Assembly (NCBI GenBank): GCA_947632045.1
Contig: CANRNQ010000008.1
Span: 1 to 64,000 of the forward strand
DNA: 64,000 nucleotides
Reading direction: 5' to 3'
From: an uncultured Clostridia bacterium
GTDB lineage: Bacteria > Bacillota > Clostridia > Oscillospirales > Acutalibacteraceae
Below, one piece after another: positions 33,540 through 43,164 of the stretch. The notes beneath the pieces were generated by a model, which was not told where the DNA came from, did not search any database, and was given only the letters and a program-made list of their open reading frames with translations. Positions within the stretch are counted from its first letter, which is position 1. The number at the start of each line of letters is the position of its first letter. A program made the translations under genes and the position numbers.

Positions 33540-34214
33540 TTATCCGTCAAGCTGCTCATTCGCCTGTTTACAAAGCTCCCTCAACGTTTCTATCGCTATC
33601 TTTGCATCGGCCGCCTTAAACACTCCAGTTCCGGAAACAAATACTTCGCCGCCGGCCGCTGCGGCCTCTGATATGGTCGCTTCGTTTATTCCGCCGTCAA
33701 GCTCAAGCAGCACCTTCGCGCCCTGTCTTTTTGCCTCGTTCTTTATCTCTCCTATTTTAGGCAGCATATTAGCCATAAAGGATTGGCCGCCAAAGCCGGG
33801 CTCAACGGTCATAACAAGCACCATGAATATTTCCCTTAAATACGGGAAAACAGCGCTTGCCGGAGTATTGGGTTTTATCACAAGTCCGGGCTTTATGCCC
33901 CGGGCTTTAATTTTTTCTATGGTTTTTTCAATATTGGAGCGGCTTTCCACATGAAAAGTAATTATGTCCGCGCCCGCATCCGCAAAGTCGTCAATATAAT
34001 CTAAAGGGTTTTCGATCATAAGATGCACGTCGAAGGGCAGTGACGAATACGGTCTTATCGCTTTTATCACAGGAGCTCCGAATGTTATATTTGGGACAAA
34101 ATGTCCGTCCATCACGTCGAGATGTATATAATCCGCTCCGGCGTTTTCCATACGCCGCGTTTCGCTGCCCATAACGGCAAAATCGCACGAAAGTATTGAG
34201 GGCGCTATTTTCAT
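33540..34214 (-). CDS. rpe: Ribulose-phosphate 3-epimerase
   Basis: A TIM-barrel epimerase of 224 residues: APSILSCDFAVMG, HLDVMDGHFVPN, FDVHLMIENP, VEPGFGGQSF and ELDGGINEAT, carrying the metal and catalytic residues. It interconverts ribulose- and xylulose-5-phosphate in the pentose phosphate pathway. ATG 34214 has AAAGGA upstream and starts the protein at MKIAPS, as in the family. Confidence 0.96.
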   Translation of the reverse strand: MKIAPSILSCDFAVMGSETRRMENAGADYIHLDVMDGHFVPNITFGAPVIKAIRPYSSLPFDVHLMIENPLDYIDDFADAGADIITFHVESRSNIEKTIEKIKARGIKPGLVIKPNTPASAVFPYLREIFMVLVMTVEPGFGGQSFMANMLPKIGEIKNEAKRQGAKVLLELDGGINEATISEAAAAGGEVFVSGTGVFKAADAKIAIETLRELCKQANEQLDG

Positions 34215-34262
34215 ACAAATCATTCCTTTCATTTTCAGAAATTTTGCGCGGCGCAGAGCATA

Positions 34263-34399
34263 AGGCGGCGACCGCTTTCCGCCGCCCCTTACGGGGCGAC
34301 GGAAAGCAAAAAAGGCGGCGCGCAGCTTCCCTACAAAGGGATGCCATGTTCTGCCGCGTTTTTTGCGCGCGCCCTGCGGGCGCGCACCGGTCGCCGCCC
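34263..34399 (+). repeat. Nested palindromic repeat, copy 4
   Basis: Outer stem GGCGGCGACC/GGTCGCCGCC; variable arm GCTTTCCGCCGCCCC..GGGGCGACGGAAAGC; decayed inner stem AAAAAAGGCGGC/GCCGCGTTTTTT; GC arm GCGCGCGCCCTGCGGGCGCGC. It lies between rpe and the giant acidic protein gene. Extra short hairpins (AAAGCCTTCGGCTTT and GCCGGCCTCCGGCCGGC) follow it. Confidence 0.8.
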
Positions 34400-34443
34400 A
34401 AAGCCTTCGGCTTTGTGCCGGCCTCCGGCCGGCACAGCGCGGG

Positions 34444-37400
34444 CTATGCCCGCTGTATCAACGGCGCAATTATTGAAGCCGCAGCCCAGAATACAATGTA
34501 AAGCAGTAAATCGAGTCCGCTGAGCCCTGCCAAGCCGGCAAACAGAGAAACTATTCCGGCTATCAGCACTCCGAGAGCTACCGCTATTATTTGAATGATT
34601 ATCGCTATTGAGATATTATCCCTGATTTTTATGCAGCCGCTTATGGCTCTTGCAAGCGAATGAAGCTTGCCCTCGGTCGATATAAGGGCGCGCGCGGCCT
34701 CGTCTTTGCGCGACATCTCATCTTTACAGATGTTTCCGAGTGTTGTCGGCAGTATTTTTATGCTTCTGATAAATATTCTGAAATCCTTTGCGACCTTAAG
34801 CTGAGATACATTCGGGTCGGCGGTTCTTATTAATATAGTTACACCGTTATTTTCGAGGCGTTTCAACTCCTCGGCAAGCCTTCTGTCCGCCTGATAATCT
34901 GTAACAAGCATGGCAACAAGCTGTCCCGCATTTGCAAGATAGGTTATGCTGTTTGTCTTGCTCTTCATTGAGCTTTCCTCAAAGTCGACGCTCGGCAGAT
35001 TTATCGAATATTTTGCCATCAGCTCGCGATTGCCAAGCAACAGGCGTTCTCCATCTACCCAGCTGACTATGCCCTTGCCGTCCTCATATTTAACGCTTTC
35101 CACCGCCGGAAGCTGCTCGCATTTTTCGCTTATAACATCTTCAAACATATAGGTCATCGGGGTGTTGGCTATCTTCATCACAGCCGCCGCATTCAGTAGG
35201 GCCTTGTCTATATTGTAGGCATTGAAGGTCTTGACCGCAAGAAGCTGAACGCTGCCCCTCGGATAAAGCTCGCGGCTGTCTATCATAACGGCTCTCGTGT
35301 CGGCAAATTGCTTAACGGCCGGATATCCTATCACCATCGCCCTGTTGGCGAGAGTATCTGAGCAAAGCTTTTTCATCGGAATATTTACCGCAAGCAGGCA
35401 GCACATGGGCACGCCCATGCACGCAACAAGCGAAAACGCCGACAGAGCCGTGGAAACCGAGGCGGCGGATATTCCGCATATTACCGCGACAAGCACAGCG
35501 ACCACGGTTGTTATGGGAGCCATAAACGACGCGGTGCGCTCGCTCGGGTCTGGCATATACGAAAAGCGCAAAAAGCCCTTTAAAAATCTCGTTCTGCTTT
35601 GCAGAGCAACAACGGGCTTGTCTGCATTTGTTTTTGAAATCATCTGCCTTGAAATATCCTCGTCGCCGAATATTCTCGCGGCGTATTTTCTGTTTGGCGA
35701 AGATACGAATTTGAAATTGTCCCTTATTCTTCTTACAATGCAGAGCTTGCCAAGATTATTTAACAGCAACGCCGTTATAGCAAGTATGGAGTAAAGATGC
35801 AATCCGCCGTTAAAGAAGGTCTGCGGCTCAAAGAACGATACGATTCCTTGAACAACACAGCCGGCAGTTGCAACCGCGGCCGCCGTGTCGGAGTTTCCCT
35901 TGAAGGCCAAAAGCGGCTTCAGCCCGCCAAAGACTGTGCTGTGGCAGAGCACTGCGGAAGCGACGAGCAGTATAAGGCTGACGAGGCAGGTCATAAGGTC
36001 GGAATTTGGTATGTTGTTTGTAAGGACAGACGGAGCGCAGCGCTGAATTATATGCATGGCAAGCATTATAAGAAATATTACTCCGAGCGCGGCACAGCGA
36101 AACGCGACCTTGCGATTGTCGTAATTTATTTCGGCTCTTATCGCCCTTGCGTCCGACGGCTTTTCATAATCGTCTATCTGCTGGCCGCCCTGACGGTTTA
36201 TGTTTGTCTGCTCTCTAAATTCAGAGAAATCCGCGCTGTTTTCCACCTCGCCAAACAAAACATCCTTGAGCGAACGCCTTGCGCCGGTGCTTTGGGGCTT
36301 TTTCTGCTCGCTGTTATTCTCGTTTTGAACAGCCTCTTCTCCTGTGGAAGGCAGGCCCTCCTTAACCGCCTTGGATACCTCTGAATTGACCTCGGGCGCA
36401 ACTATCTCGCTCGCCTTTGGCTTGTATTTTGCCTGTCTTATGTACTCTTCGTACTCTTTGCGCACCACGAGCTGTAAATCGTCGTTCGCAAGGCTGATTT
36501 TTTCTACGTTTGATTCATGTATATATTTAGGAATTACCTTTCCGTTTACAAGCTGTCTGCCGTCAACCTCGTCTATTTTGACGGCTGTGCTCGACGCCTC
36601 CTCAAAGGTCACGGCAGCGCCGTCCGAATTTGCTTCATTCTCAAGCGTCGCTGCGGCTGCGGCTCCTTCTTCGTTTTCTTCCGGTGCAGCAGCTTCCTCT
36701 TGGTCATTGTCCTGGCTCTGCGCATTTGCAGCCTCGTCGGTATCGGTCTGCGGCTCGTTTTGAATTTCCGGCTTTTCCTGAGCCGCCTCTTCCTCCTTAT
36801 TTTCATTTTCTCCTGTGGCCTCTACTGTATCTGATACATCAAGGTCATCGAGCTCGTCATTAGGTGATTCTCCGTTCCAAAAGCTCTTGAGTCTTCCTAT
36901 GAAGCCGCGCTTTTTCCTTGGAGATTTTCTAATAATCTCTATTGGGGCGTCCGGCCCCTCTGTGATAATGTCGGCTGCGGCTTCTTCATTGTGCAGTGCA
37001 CCAAGCTCTTTGCCGTCGGCAAGCGGTTTGTCTGCGCCCGCCGCAGCGTCAGAGCTATTCGTGATATCCTCCGCTTCACGCTTTTCGACGGTATCCTCCG
37101 CTTTTTTCTCCTCACGCTCGGCATCGACTTCGGCTTTGGGAATCTCTTCTTCATCGTATTCCCCGCCGTCGCTTTCTGCTTCTTCCTCTTTTTCGTCTTC
37201 TTCAACGCCGTTTTCGCCGTAAAACTCCCTCGAGGGATCTATCACCGTCAGCACGGGCTTTTGCGGCTCGACATTTTCATCTTCAAAATCTGCGTCTATC
37301 GTAAGCTCGTCTTCGTCCGAGAACTCATCCTCGTCGTCATAGCTGTCGTCCTCATTCCATATGCTCTTTATCTGCTCTATCGGAGAGCTTTTTCTAAGCG

Positions 37401-38850
37401 GCACAATCTCTGCGTCCTCCGCGTCATCCTCCGTATAGCTTCCATATTCGTCCTCGTTGTCAAGCTCGTTGTCACTCTCGTGGAAAGGGGTAAAAAAGGA
37501 TTTTATTCTGCCCCTCATCGCGGCGAAAAAGCCTTTGGATTTATTGTCGTCGACGGTAGCCTCATCGTGATATTCCTCGGAGCTCTCGGCTTCCTCGTCA
37601 TTTATGCTCTGCATATGCTCCTTCGGGGCATAGTCTGAGAGGTCGTCATATTTAACGCTCGGCTTTATCCAGTTAGCGTTATCCGCCTTTTCCTCGGCGT
37701 TTACCTCCTCTTCCGTCACAGAGGCGTCTCCGTTTTTGATATCGTCGCCATTCCAAAAGCTCTTTATTTTTGAGAACACAGATCCCTTACTCTTTTTGTC
37801 TGCGTCCTCCACTCTCGGTTCATCGGCTTCGGCTTGTTCCGTTTCTTCCTCATCGAAGGCTGAGTCCGTCTCGGTATCTTCGTCTATATTTTCATCAGGC
37901 GCGGTATCCGTATTTCCTTCTGTTTCTTCCTCCGCCTCAGGCTTGATTTCATCGGCGTCACGCTCAAAATTCGCCCCGCTTTTTGCCTTTTCATCAAATA
38001 CAGACGGATCGAAATTTTCGTCAAAATGCTCCTCGAAATCCTCCGAGCCTGTCCAAAACGCCTTTATTTTATGCCAAAAGCCGCCCTTTAATTTTTCCTC
38101 CGGCTCTCTTTCAAGCTTTGGTTCCTCTTTGGGCTCATATGGTTCTTCTTCAGGTTCGGGCTCTTCTTCAGGTTCAGGCTCTTCTTCAGGTTCGGGTTCT
38201 TCTTCAGGTTCGGACTCTTCTTCATGTTCCGGTTCTTCTTCAAGCTCCGGCTCGACTTCAAAGTCCTCCAATTCTTCTTCGAGGTATTCCGGTTCCTCCG
38301 CAAGATCTTCCGACTTTTCTAACTGCTCATCATCGGCGGGAGAATAGCCTTCATAATCAGGCGGATAGTCAAGCTCCTCGTACCGATTGTTTTGCTCGTC
38401 ATTATCATCATTATATGTATCATCGTACGACTCATCATAAGCTTCTTCCGCTTCACCGCCGTCATAATCGAAATTTTCGGCGTCGTCTGCTTCGTTGTAC
38501 TCCGGCGCAGTCTGTACGTCGTTATCGTAGAAAAAGTTGTAGTTCTTATTTAAATCCGAGCCTTTGCTTTTTTTATTTTTCTTGCTCCTTTTGGTTTTTT
38601 CCGCTTTATTTTTCTTTTTTGACTTCGGCTCTTTTTTCGGCTCTTTGCCGGGCGACGCCGCCTCTTCAAGGCGTATGCTCTCCATAAGCTCGGCTATTCT
38701 TTGTGCCTCTTCGCTTTTAGCCGCTTTTGGCTGCTGTATCTGAGCCGTGAGCTGAGAAATATCTATTGCTTCCTCCTCCGCAGAATAGTTGTCCTGCGCA
38801 GATACGATTTTCTCGCCTTTATTCTTGAGAATATCCTTTTTTCGACTCAT
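34444..38850 (-). CDS. Giant acidic protein with a degenerate P-type ATPase C-terminus
   Basis: 1468 residues. Residues 1-100 are mixed-charge with a Lys-rich block. About 100-900 are an intrinsically disordered Glu/Asp-rich region with 'EPEEE' repeats, interrupted by five amphipathic K-(I/L)-K-(S/A)-(F/I)-(F/W) motifs, such as KIKAFWTG near 260, KIKSFWNG near 362, RIKSFF near 451, QIKSIW near 497 and RLKSFWNG near 656. From about 908 come several membrane helices and a P-type ATPase-like core: MIDSREL where DKTGT is expected, LLGNRELM (nucleotide domain) and ILIRTADP where TGD is expected. Phosphorylation and hinge motifs are therefore degenerate, so pumping is unlikely. The function is unknown. 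The strand partner rlmB lies 21 bases upstream. Confidence 0.8.
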   Translation of the reverse strand: MSRKKDILKNKGEKIVSAQDNYSAEEEAIDISQLTAQIQQPKAAKSEEAQRIAELMESIRLEEAASPGKEPKKEPKSKKKNKAEKTKRSKKNKKSKGSDLNKNYNFFYDNDVQTAPEYNEADDAENFDYDGGEAEEAYDESYDDTYNDDNDEQNNRYEELDYPPDYEGYSPADDEQLEKSEDLAEEPEYLEEELEDFEVEPELEEEPEHEEESEPEEEPEPEEEPEPEEEPEPEEEPYEPKEEPKLEREPEEKLKGGFWHKIKAFWTGSEDFEEHFDENFDPSVFDEKAKSGANFERDADEIKPEAEEETEGNTDTAPDENIDEDTETDSAFDEEETEQAEADEPRVEDADKKSKGSVFSKIKSFWNGDDIKNGDASVTEEEVNAEEKADNANWIKPSVKYDDLSDYAPKEHMQSINDEEAESSEEYHDEATVDDNKSKGFFAAMRGRIKSFFTPFHESDNELDNEDEYGSYTEDDAEDAEIVPLRKSSPIEQIKSIWNEDDSYDDEDEFSDEDELTIDADFEDENVEPQKPVLTVIDPSREFYGENGVEEDEKEEEAESDGGEYDEEEIPKAEVDAEREEKKAEDTVEKREAEDITNSSDAAAGADKPLADGKELGALHNEEAAADIITEGPDAPIEIIRKSPRKKRGFIGRLKSFWNGESPNDELDDLDVSDTVEATGENENKEEEAAQEKPEIQNEPQTDTDEAANAQSQDNDQEEAAAPEENEEGAAAAATLENEANSDGAAVTFEEASSTAVKIDEVDGRQLVNGKVIPKYIHESNVEKISLANDDLQLVVRKEYEEYIRQAKYKPKASEIVAPEVNSEVSKAVKEGLPSTGEEAVQNENNSEQKKPQSTGARRSLKDVLFGEVENSADFSEFREQTNINRQGGQQIDDYEKPSDARAIRAEINYDNRKVAFRCAALGVIFLIMLAMHIIQRCAPSVLTNNIPNSDLMTCLVSLILLVASAVLCHSTVFGGLKPLLAFKGNSDTAAAVATAGCVVQGIVSFFEPQTFFNGGLHLYSILAITALLLNNLGKLCIVRRIRDNFKFVSSPNRKYAARIFGDEDISRQMISKTNADKPVVALQSRTRFLKGFLRFSYMPDPSERTASFMAPITTVVAVLVAVICGISAASVSTALSAFSLVACMGVPMCCLLAVNIPMKKLCSDTLANRAMVIGYPAVKQFADTRAVMIDSRELYPRGSVQLLAVKTFNAYNIDKALLNAAAVMKIANTPMTYMFEDVISEKCEQLPAVESVKYEDGKGIVSWVDGERLLLGNRELMAKYSINLPSVDFEESSMKSKTNSITYLANAGQLVAMLVTDYQADRRLAEELKRLENNGVTILIRTADPNVSQLKVAKDFRIFIRSIKILPTTLGNICKDEMSRKDEAARALISTEGKLHSLARAISGCIKIRDNISIAIIIQIIAVALGVLIAGIVSLFAGLAGLSGLDLLLYIVFWAAASIIAPLIQRA

Positions 38851-38871
38851 ATATCATCATCCCTTTCCGCG

Positions 38872-39621
38872 TTAAAAATCCTGTCTTTGCCTTGCAAATT
38901 CATACATAAGCACCCCCGCCGCAACCGAGGCGTTCAGGGAATTTATATGTCCGCTCATCGGCAACGAAAGAATGCAGTCGCATTTTTCTCTAACAAGCCT
39001 CCCAAGGCCTCTGCCCTCGTTGCCTATCACGAGAGCCGCCGCTCCCCTCAGGTTCGCCTTATAGTAGCACTCTCCGTCCATATCCGCACCGTATATCCAT
39101 ACTCCGTGTTCCTTCAGCTTATCCATCGTTTGAGCTATATTTGTTACCCTCGCGACCGGAACATACTCCACAGCGCCCGCCGATGATTTATCAACGGCAA
39201 AGCTGAGCCCGACGCTGCGCCTTTTTGGAATTATCACTCCGTGCGCTCCGCTGCATTCCGCCGTTCTTATTATTGCACCGAGATTGTGTGGATCCTCTAT
39301 TTCGTCTAAAATTATAATAAACGGCGGTTCGCCTCTCTCTTCTGCGACTGCGAGAATATCCTCTACGCTTGAATAGTCCTTTACTGCCGCAAAACCGACT
39401 ATGCCCTGATGAGTGGCTCCCGCGCACAGGCTGTCAAGCTTTTTCGCGTCCACCTCTTTTATTACTACTCCCGCTTCCTTTGCTTTAGCTATTATCGGTC
39501 TTAAGGACGACGCGCCTTTAGCAACGAAAATCCTGTCAAGCGGTCTGCCGCTTCTGAGCGCCTCCGACACACAGTTGCGTCCTATTATAAGGTCGCTGTT
39601 ATTTTTACGGTTATCTTCCAT
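38872..39621 (-). CDS. rlmB: 23S rRNA (guanosine-2'-O)-methyltransferase RlmB
   Basis: A SPOUT methyltransferase of 249 residues: the N-terminal substrate-binding part (IIGRNCVSEALRSG) followed by the TrmH-type knot with ILDEIEDPHNLGAIIRTAE, VIGNEGRG and LPMSGHINSLNASVAAG. It methylates G2251 of 23S rRNA. The ATG has GGGGG upstream, and the downstream giant gene is probably cotranscribed. Confidence 0.94.
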   Translation of the reverse strand: MEDNRKNNSDLIIGRNCVSEALRSGRPLDRIFVAKGASSLRPIIAKAKEAGVVIKEVDAKKLDSLCAGATHQGIVGFAAVKDYSSVEDILAVAEERGEPPFIIILDEIEDPHNLGAIIRTAECSGAHGVIIPKRRSVGLSFAVDKSSAGAVEYVPVARVTNIAQTMDKLKEHGVWIYGADMDGECYYKANLRGAAALVIGNEGRGLGRLVREKCDCILSLPMSGHINSLNASVAAGVLMYEFARQRQDF

Positions 39622-39987
39622 ATTCTACCCCCGCGACGGTGCTTATCTGGCGGTTTAAGCGCAAAAATTACGCAAAGTCCCAATTATTTATTATTATACC
39701 ACAGTGCAGCAAAAAAGTAACTATTTTTTTAAAGAATAGTTGATTAAAATTTTAAAAACCGGCAATCTCGACATTTTACTTATGCAAAATTACCTATCTT
39801 GCGCGGCATATTTGATAATCCATTTTGGGCACGTTATGGGCGTTAATCGATTAATAGTTAGAGCAATTAAATAATTTTCAGAAATTTTGCTTTTTTTCTC
39901 TCTTGCTCTTTATATTTTCAGGAAAATAATGTATAATATATGGGTAAATCCCAAAAGGGAAAAGAATTAGAAAACGGAGTGATAAAA
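39622..39987. promoter_or_regulatory. rlmB-fba intergenic region with the fba promoter
   Basis: This AT-rich region has no ORF. A perfect -10 TATAAT sits at 39932-39937, about 50 bases before the fba start; its -35 is not clear. A likely rlmB promoter lies in the AT-rich part near 39,690-39,740. Nothing else is evident. Confidence 0.45.
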
Positions 39988-40854
39988 ATGCCATTGGTAA
40001 ACGCAAAAGAAATGCTCACCAAAGCAAAGGAAGGCCACTATGCGGTCGGTCAGTTTAACATCAACAATCTTGAGTGGACAAAGGCTATTCTGCTCACAGC
40101 GCAGGAGCTCAGCTCGCCCGTAATTCTCGGTGTTTCCGAGGGCGCGGGAAAATATATGTGCGGCTACAAGACCGTGGTAGGTATGGTAAACGGTATGCTT
40201 GAAGAGCTCAACATAACGGTTCCCGTAGCGCTTCATCTCGACCACGGCTCGTATGAGGGTGCTAAGGCTTGCATAGAGGCAGGCTTCAGCTCGATTATGT
40301 TCGACGGCTCGCATTACCCGATCGACGAGAATGTTGCAAAGACCAAGGAGCTTGTTGCTATCTGCAACGAAAAGGGCCTTTCGATTGAGGCTGAGGTAGG
40401 CTCTATCGGCGGCGAAGAGGACGGCGTTGTAGGTATGGGCGAGTGCGCCGACCCCAAGGAGTGTAAAATGATTGCGGACCTCGGAGTTACTATGCTCGCC
40501 GCGGGCATTGGCAACATTCACGGCAAATACCCCGAGAACTGGCCGGGACTCAGCTTTGAAACGCTCGACGCAGTTCAGCAGCTCACCGGAAAGATGCCCC
40601 TCGTTCTTCACGGCGGTACGGGAATACCGGCTGATATGATAAAGAAGGCGATAAGCCTCGGCGTTTCAAAGATAAACGTAAACACAGAGTGCCAGCTCGC
40701 TTTTGCCGCCGCGACAAGGGAGTATATTGAGGCAGGCAAGGATCAGCAGGGCAAGGGCTTTGACCCGAGAAAGCTCCTCGCGCCCGGCTTTGAGGCTATC
40801 AAGGCGACTGTAAAGGAAAAGATGGAGCTGTTCGGCTCGGTAGGCAAGGCTTGA
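39988..40854 (+). CDS. fba: Class II fructose-bisphosphate aldolase
   Basis: A zinc aldolase of about 288 residues: PLVNAKEML start, LHLDHGSYE with the metal histidine and catalytic Asp, MFDGSHYPID, EAEVGSIGGEEDG, the glycine-rich LVLHGGTGIP and KINVNTECQ. It cleaves fructose-1,6-bisphosphate. I chose ATG 39988 (GGAG upstream) rather than 39940. Confidence 0.96.
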   Translation: MPLVNAKEMLTKAKEGHYAVGQFNINNLEWTKAILLTAQELSSPVILGVSEGAGKYMCGYKTVVGMVNGMLEELNITVPVALHLDHGSYEGAKACIEAGFSSIMFDGSHYPIDENVAKTKELVAICNEKGLSIEAEVGSIGGEEDGVVGMGECADPKECKMIADLGVTMLAAGIGNIHGKYPENWPGLSFETLDAVQQLTGKMPLVLHGGTGIPADMIKKAISLGVSKINVNTECQLAFAAATREYIEAGKDQQGKGFDPRKLLAPGFEAIKATVKEKMELFGSVGKA

Positions 40855-40910
40855 TCGAGCTTGAAACGGCGGCGTCTGCCGCTTAAAGCGAAGGCTGTAT
40901 TATAAAGATA

Positions 40911-40957
40911 AACGACTGCAAGGATATCCTTTCGGATCCCTCGCGGTCGTTTTTTTA
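40911..40957 (+). terminator. Terminator of fba
   Basis: AACGACTGCAAGGATATCC pairs imperfectly with GGATCCCTCGCGGTCGTT and is followed by seven T residues. It shares its left arm with the gpmI terminator. Confidence 0.8.
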
Positions 40958-41007
40958 GTGCTTGTTTTTTACATTCCCTTTTTAAAACCATAAAATTATT
41001 TATCGGA

Positions 41008-42072
41008 TTAAATTTTGCTTGCCTTAATAACAAAAAGCACAGGCATTTTTCTTGCCTTGATGCTAAATTCGCTGTTTTCAGACTTGAGCAGATTTTCGTC
41101 GGAATCTTCTATTATCTTCTCTATTTTAAAACCGCTTTCAGAAAGAGTGTTGATATATGTGCTTAGCTTTCGATTTGACAGCATTATTTCTTTTCCACCC
41201 ATATTTGCCGAATACCATTTTTCATCAAAGTAAGAATTTCCGAAAATATATTTGCCGTTTTGCTCATAGACGCATTTGTGAATTGGATGTGACCAACTGA
41301 AAACAAATTTGCCGTCTTTTTTTAGATAGGAGTGAATAAGCGAAAAGGTTTTTTTCAGATCGGTACTCCAACCAATTCCAAAAACAGAATATACTAAATC
41401 AAAGTAGTTGTTAGGAATTTCCCCTTTTTTCTCCATTGGTACGCATATTAGTTTTGCCTTTATTCCTTGGGAGCTGAGAAAAATTTTGCTGCGCTTTAGT
41501 TGTTTTGGCGATATATCTATACCCCATAATTCTTTAGCGCCTTTGTCATGGACATATTTTATCGATCGACCGTTGCCGCACCCGATTTCAAGAGTCCGTT
41601 TGTTGTGTAAGTTGCCGAGCAAGCCGAGGCGATCCTCGGTAGTAAATCCTCCATAGCTTGGCAACGCTGTTGAGCCGAGAAATTCACTGCCTATCGTGTC
41701 CCAAAATTCAGTGTTTGCGCAGTGGATATTGTCAACGCAATAGTCAACGTCAGAAGCGCTGCCGATAATTTGTCCTCCGACAATATTGTTTTTTACATTT
41801 TCCGCTTGCTGTACGAGCGAGATTATATTTTCCTCTGCCTTTAATATGTAGTCATCTCGGCTGAGCCGTGTTCCGGAAAACAATTCGTTGAGAGTAATGC
41901 CGAGGACGGAGCATAATGTCGGCATAATTGATACTTCCGGCATACCATTGCCGCACTCCCATTTGCTTATAGTTTTATCGCTTACTCCTAAAACTTCGGC
42001 AAATTCTCGTTGAGTCATATTGCGTTCTTTTCTCAACTCAGAAATGAATTTACCTATTTTTATCTGATCCAT
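41008..42072 (-). CDS. XRE-type HTH fused to a class-I SAM methyltransferase
   Basis: Residues 5-65 form an XRE/Cro helix-turn-helix (MTQREFAEVLGVSDKTISKW). From about 150 a Rossmann methyltransferase begins with TLEIGCGNGRS (SAM motif I), GIDISPKQL and FDLVYSVFGIGW, ending near the C-terminus. The target is unknown; the domain resembles small-molecule or ubiquinone-type methyltransferases rather than DNA methylases. It is more AT-rich than the surrounding core and lies next to a repeat element, suggesting horizontal gain. GGAGG precedes the ATG. Confidence 0.83.
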   Translation of the reverse strand: MDQIKIGKFISELRKERNMTQREFAEVLGVSDKTISKWECGNGMPEVSIMPTLCSVLGITLNELFSGTRLSRDDYILKAEENIISLVQQAENVKNNIVGGQIIGSASDVDYCVDNIHCANTEFWDTIGSEFLGSTALPSYGGFTTEDRLGLLGNLHNKRTLEIGCGNGRSIKYVHDKGAKELWGIDISPKQLKRSKIFLSSQGIKAKLICVPMEKKGEIPNNYFDLVYSVFGIGWSTDLKKTFSLIHSYLKKDGKFVFSWSHPIHKCVYEQNGKYIFGNSYFDEKWYSANMGGKEIMLSNRKLSTYINTLSESGFKIEKIIEDSDENLLKSENSEFSIKARKMPVLFVIKASKI

Positions 42073-42252
42073 AAATTATTCCTCCGAGAAATTTCATTGA
42101 CTTAATTATATATGAACGAAAGAAAAAACTCCACCCACAGAAAGTAGAGTTTTGTTTTATTATGTATTGTACAGACGTTTTAAATTTATTAATTTTGCGC
42201 TATGACGCGGCTGCCGCAGTATTGGCTTTACAGGCTTGATAGGGAGCGTGAG

Positions 42253-42396
42253 TTCGGGCGGCGACCGCACATTTTCGCCTGCGGCGGAAATGTGCCGAAA
42301 AACGCGGCGGCGGGGCAGGGCTGTCGTTTACGCGCAAAAAATCCTGCGCCGCCGCGTTTTTCCGCGCGGCCGCAGGCCGCGCGGGTCGCCGCCCGA
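42253..42396 (+). repeat. Nested palindromic repeat, copy 5
   Basis: Outer stem TTCGGGCGGCGACC/GGTCGCCGCCCGA; variable arm GCACATTTTCGCC..GGCGGAAATGTGC; inner stem AAAAACGCGGCG/CGCCGCGTTTTT; GC arm GCGCGGCCGCAGGCCGCGC. Further out, GCTTGATA/TATCAAGC and GCTGCCGCA/TGCGGCAGC extend it to about 240 bases. Confidence 0.88.
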
Positions 42397-42531
42397 GCCG
42401 CCTTATCAAGCACACAGTAAAAACGGGAGAATGCGGCAGCATCAGCGAGCCGCAAAAGCAATACCCCGCGCAAAAGGAAAAGGCTCCCATATGCTCAGCA
42501 TACGAAAGCCGTTTGAACTGACATCTGATTA

Positions 42532-42765
42532 TCAGTCGATCTCAACCATAACCTTTGTGTTGTTTCTGATTGCCGCGCTGCGTGCGATGGTGCGGATAGC
42601 CTTGGCAATTCTGCCCTGCTTACCGATGATTCTTCCCATGTCGTCCTCAGCAACGTGAATGTGATAAACAATAACGCCCTCTTCATTCGGCTCGTCCTTG
42701 TCAACACTAACCTGTGTCGGGTCCTCAACAAGACCCTGTGCGATAACTTTAAGCAAATCCTGCAT
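42532..42765 (-). CDS. khpA: KH-domain RNA-binding protein KhpA
   Basis: A single KH domain of 77 residues with the signature GRIIGKQGRIAKAIRTI. KhpA works with KhpB in Firmicutes as a small-RNA and mRNA chaperone linked to cell elongation. ATG 42765 has GAAAGGAG upstream. It follows rpsP in the ffh operon. The rimM-trmD-rplS genes that often come next are not here; a repeat and the XRE-methyltransferase gene follow instead. Confidence 0.92.
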   Translation of the reverse strand: MQDLLKVIAQGLVEDPTQVSVDKDEPNEEGVIVYHIHVAEDDMGRIIGKQGRIAKAIRTIARSAAIRNNTKVMVEID

Positions 42766-42787
42766 AAAAGCTTCTCCTTTCAATTAA

Positions 42788-43033
42788 TTATTCGATGATA
42801 TTGTTTTTCTTTAAAAGAGCCTTAACGGTGTCGGTGGGCTGAGCGCCCTTTTTGATCCAGTCCTTTACCTTTTCGCCGTCAATCTTAAGCTCTATCGGCT
42901 CCTTTACCGGATTGTAGTAGCCGACCTCCTCAATAAAGCGCCCGTCTCTCGGGTATCTTGAATCCGCGACTACTATGCGGTAGAACGGAGATTTTTTTGC
43001 ACCCATGCGGCGGAGTCTGATTTTAACTGCCAT
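42788..43033 (-). CDS. rpsP: 30S ribosomal protein S16
   Basis: 81 residues, opening [20 protein letters not shown] and containing [21 protein letters not shown]. It is a small-subunit assembly protein. GGAGG precedes ATG 43033; the ORF-track start at 43048 overlaps that site. Confidence 0.97.
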   Translation of the reverse strand: MAVKIRLRRMGAKKSPFYRIVVADSRYPRDGRFIEEVGYYNPVKEPIELKIDGEKVKDWIKKGAQPTDTVKALLKKNNIIE

Positions 43034-43164
43034 TTTATTCACCTCCAAATCCAGTGATTTTATATCTTCACCAAATATCTTTATTTTTAAAAGCCGGTCG
43101 CAAGGTCTGCTCAGGAAATTCCATCAAGCCATGCCCCGATTTAAAGATTTGGCTGAATATCTGT

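Noticed and set aside
37736-38687. Ser-rich or Leu/Gln-rich plus-strand ORFs
   Set aside because: They are complements of the Glu/Asp repeat region of the giant acidic protein.
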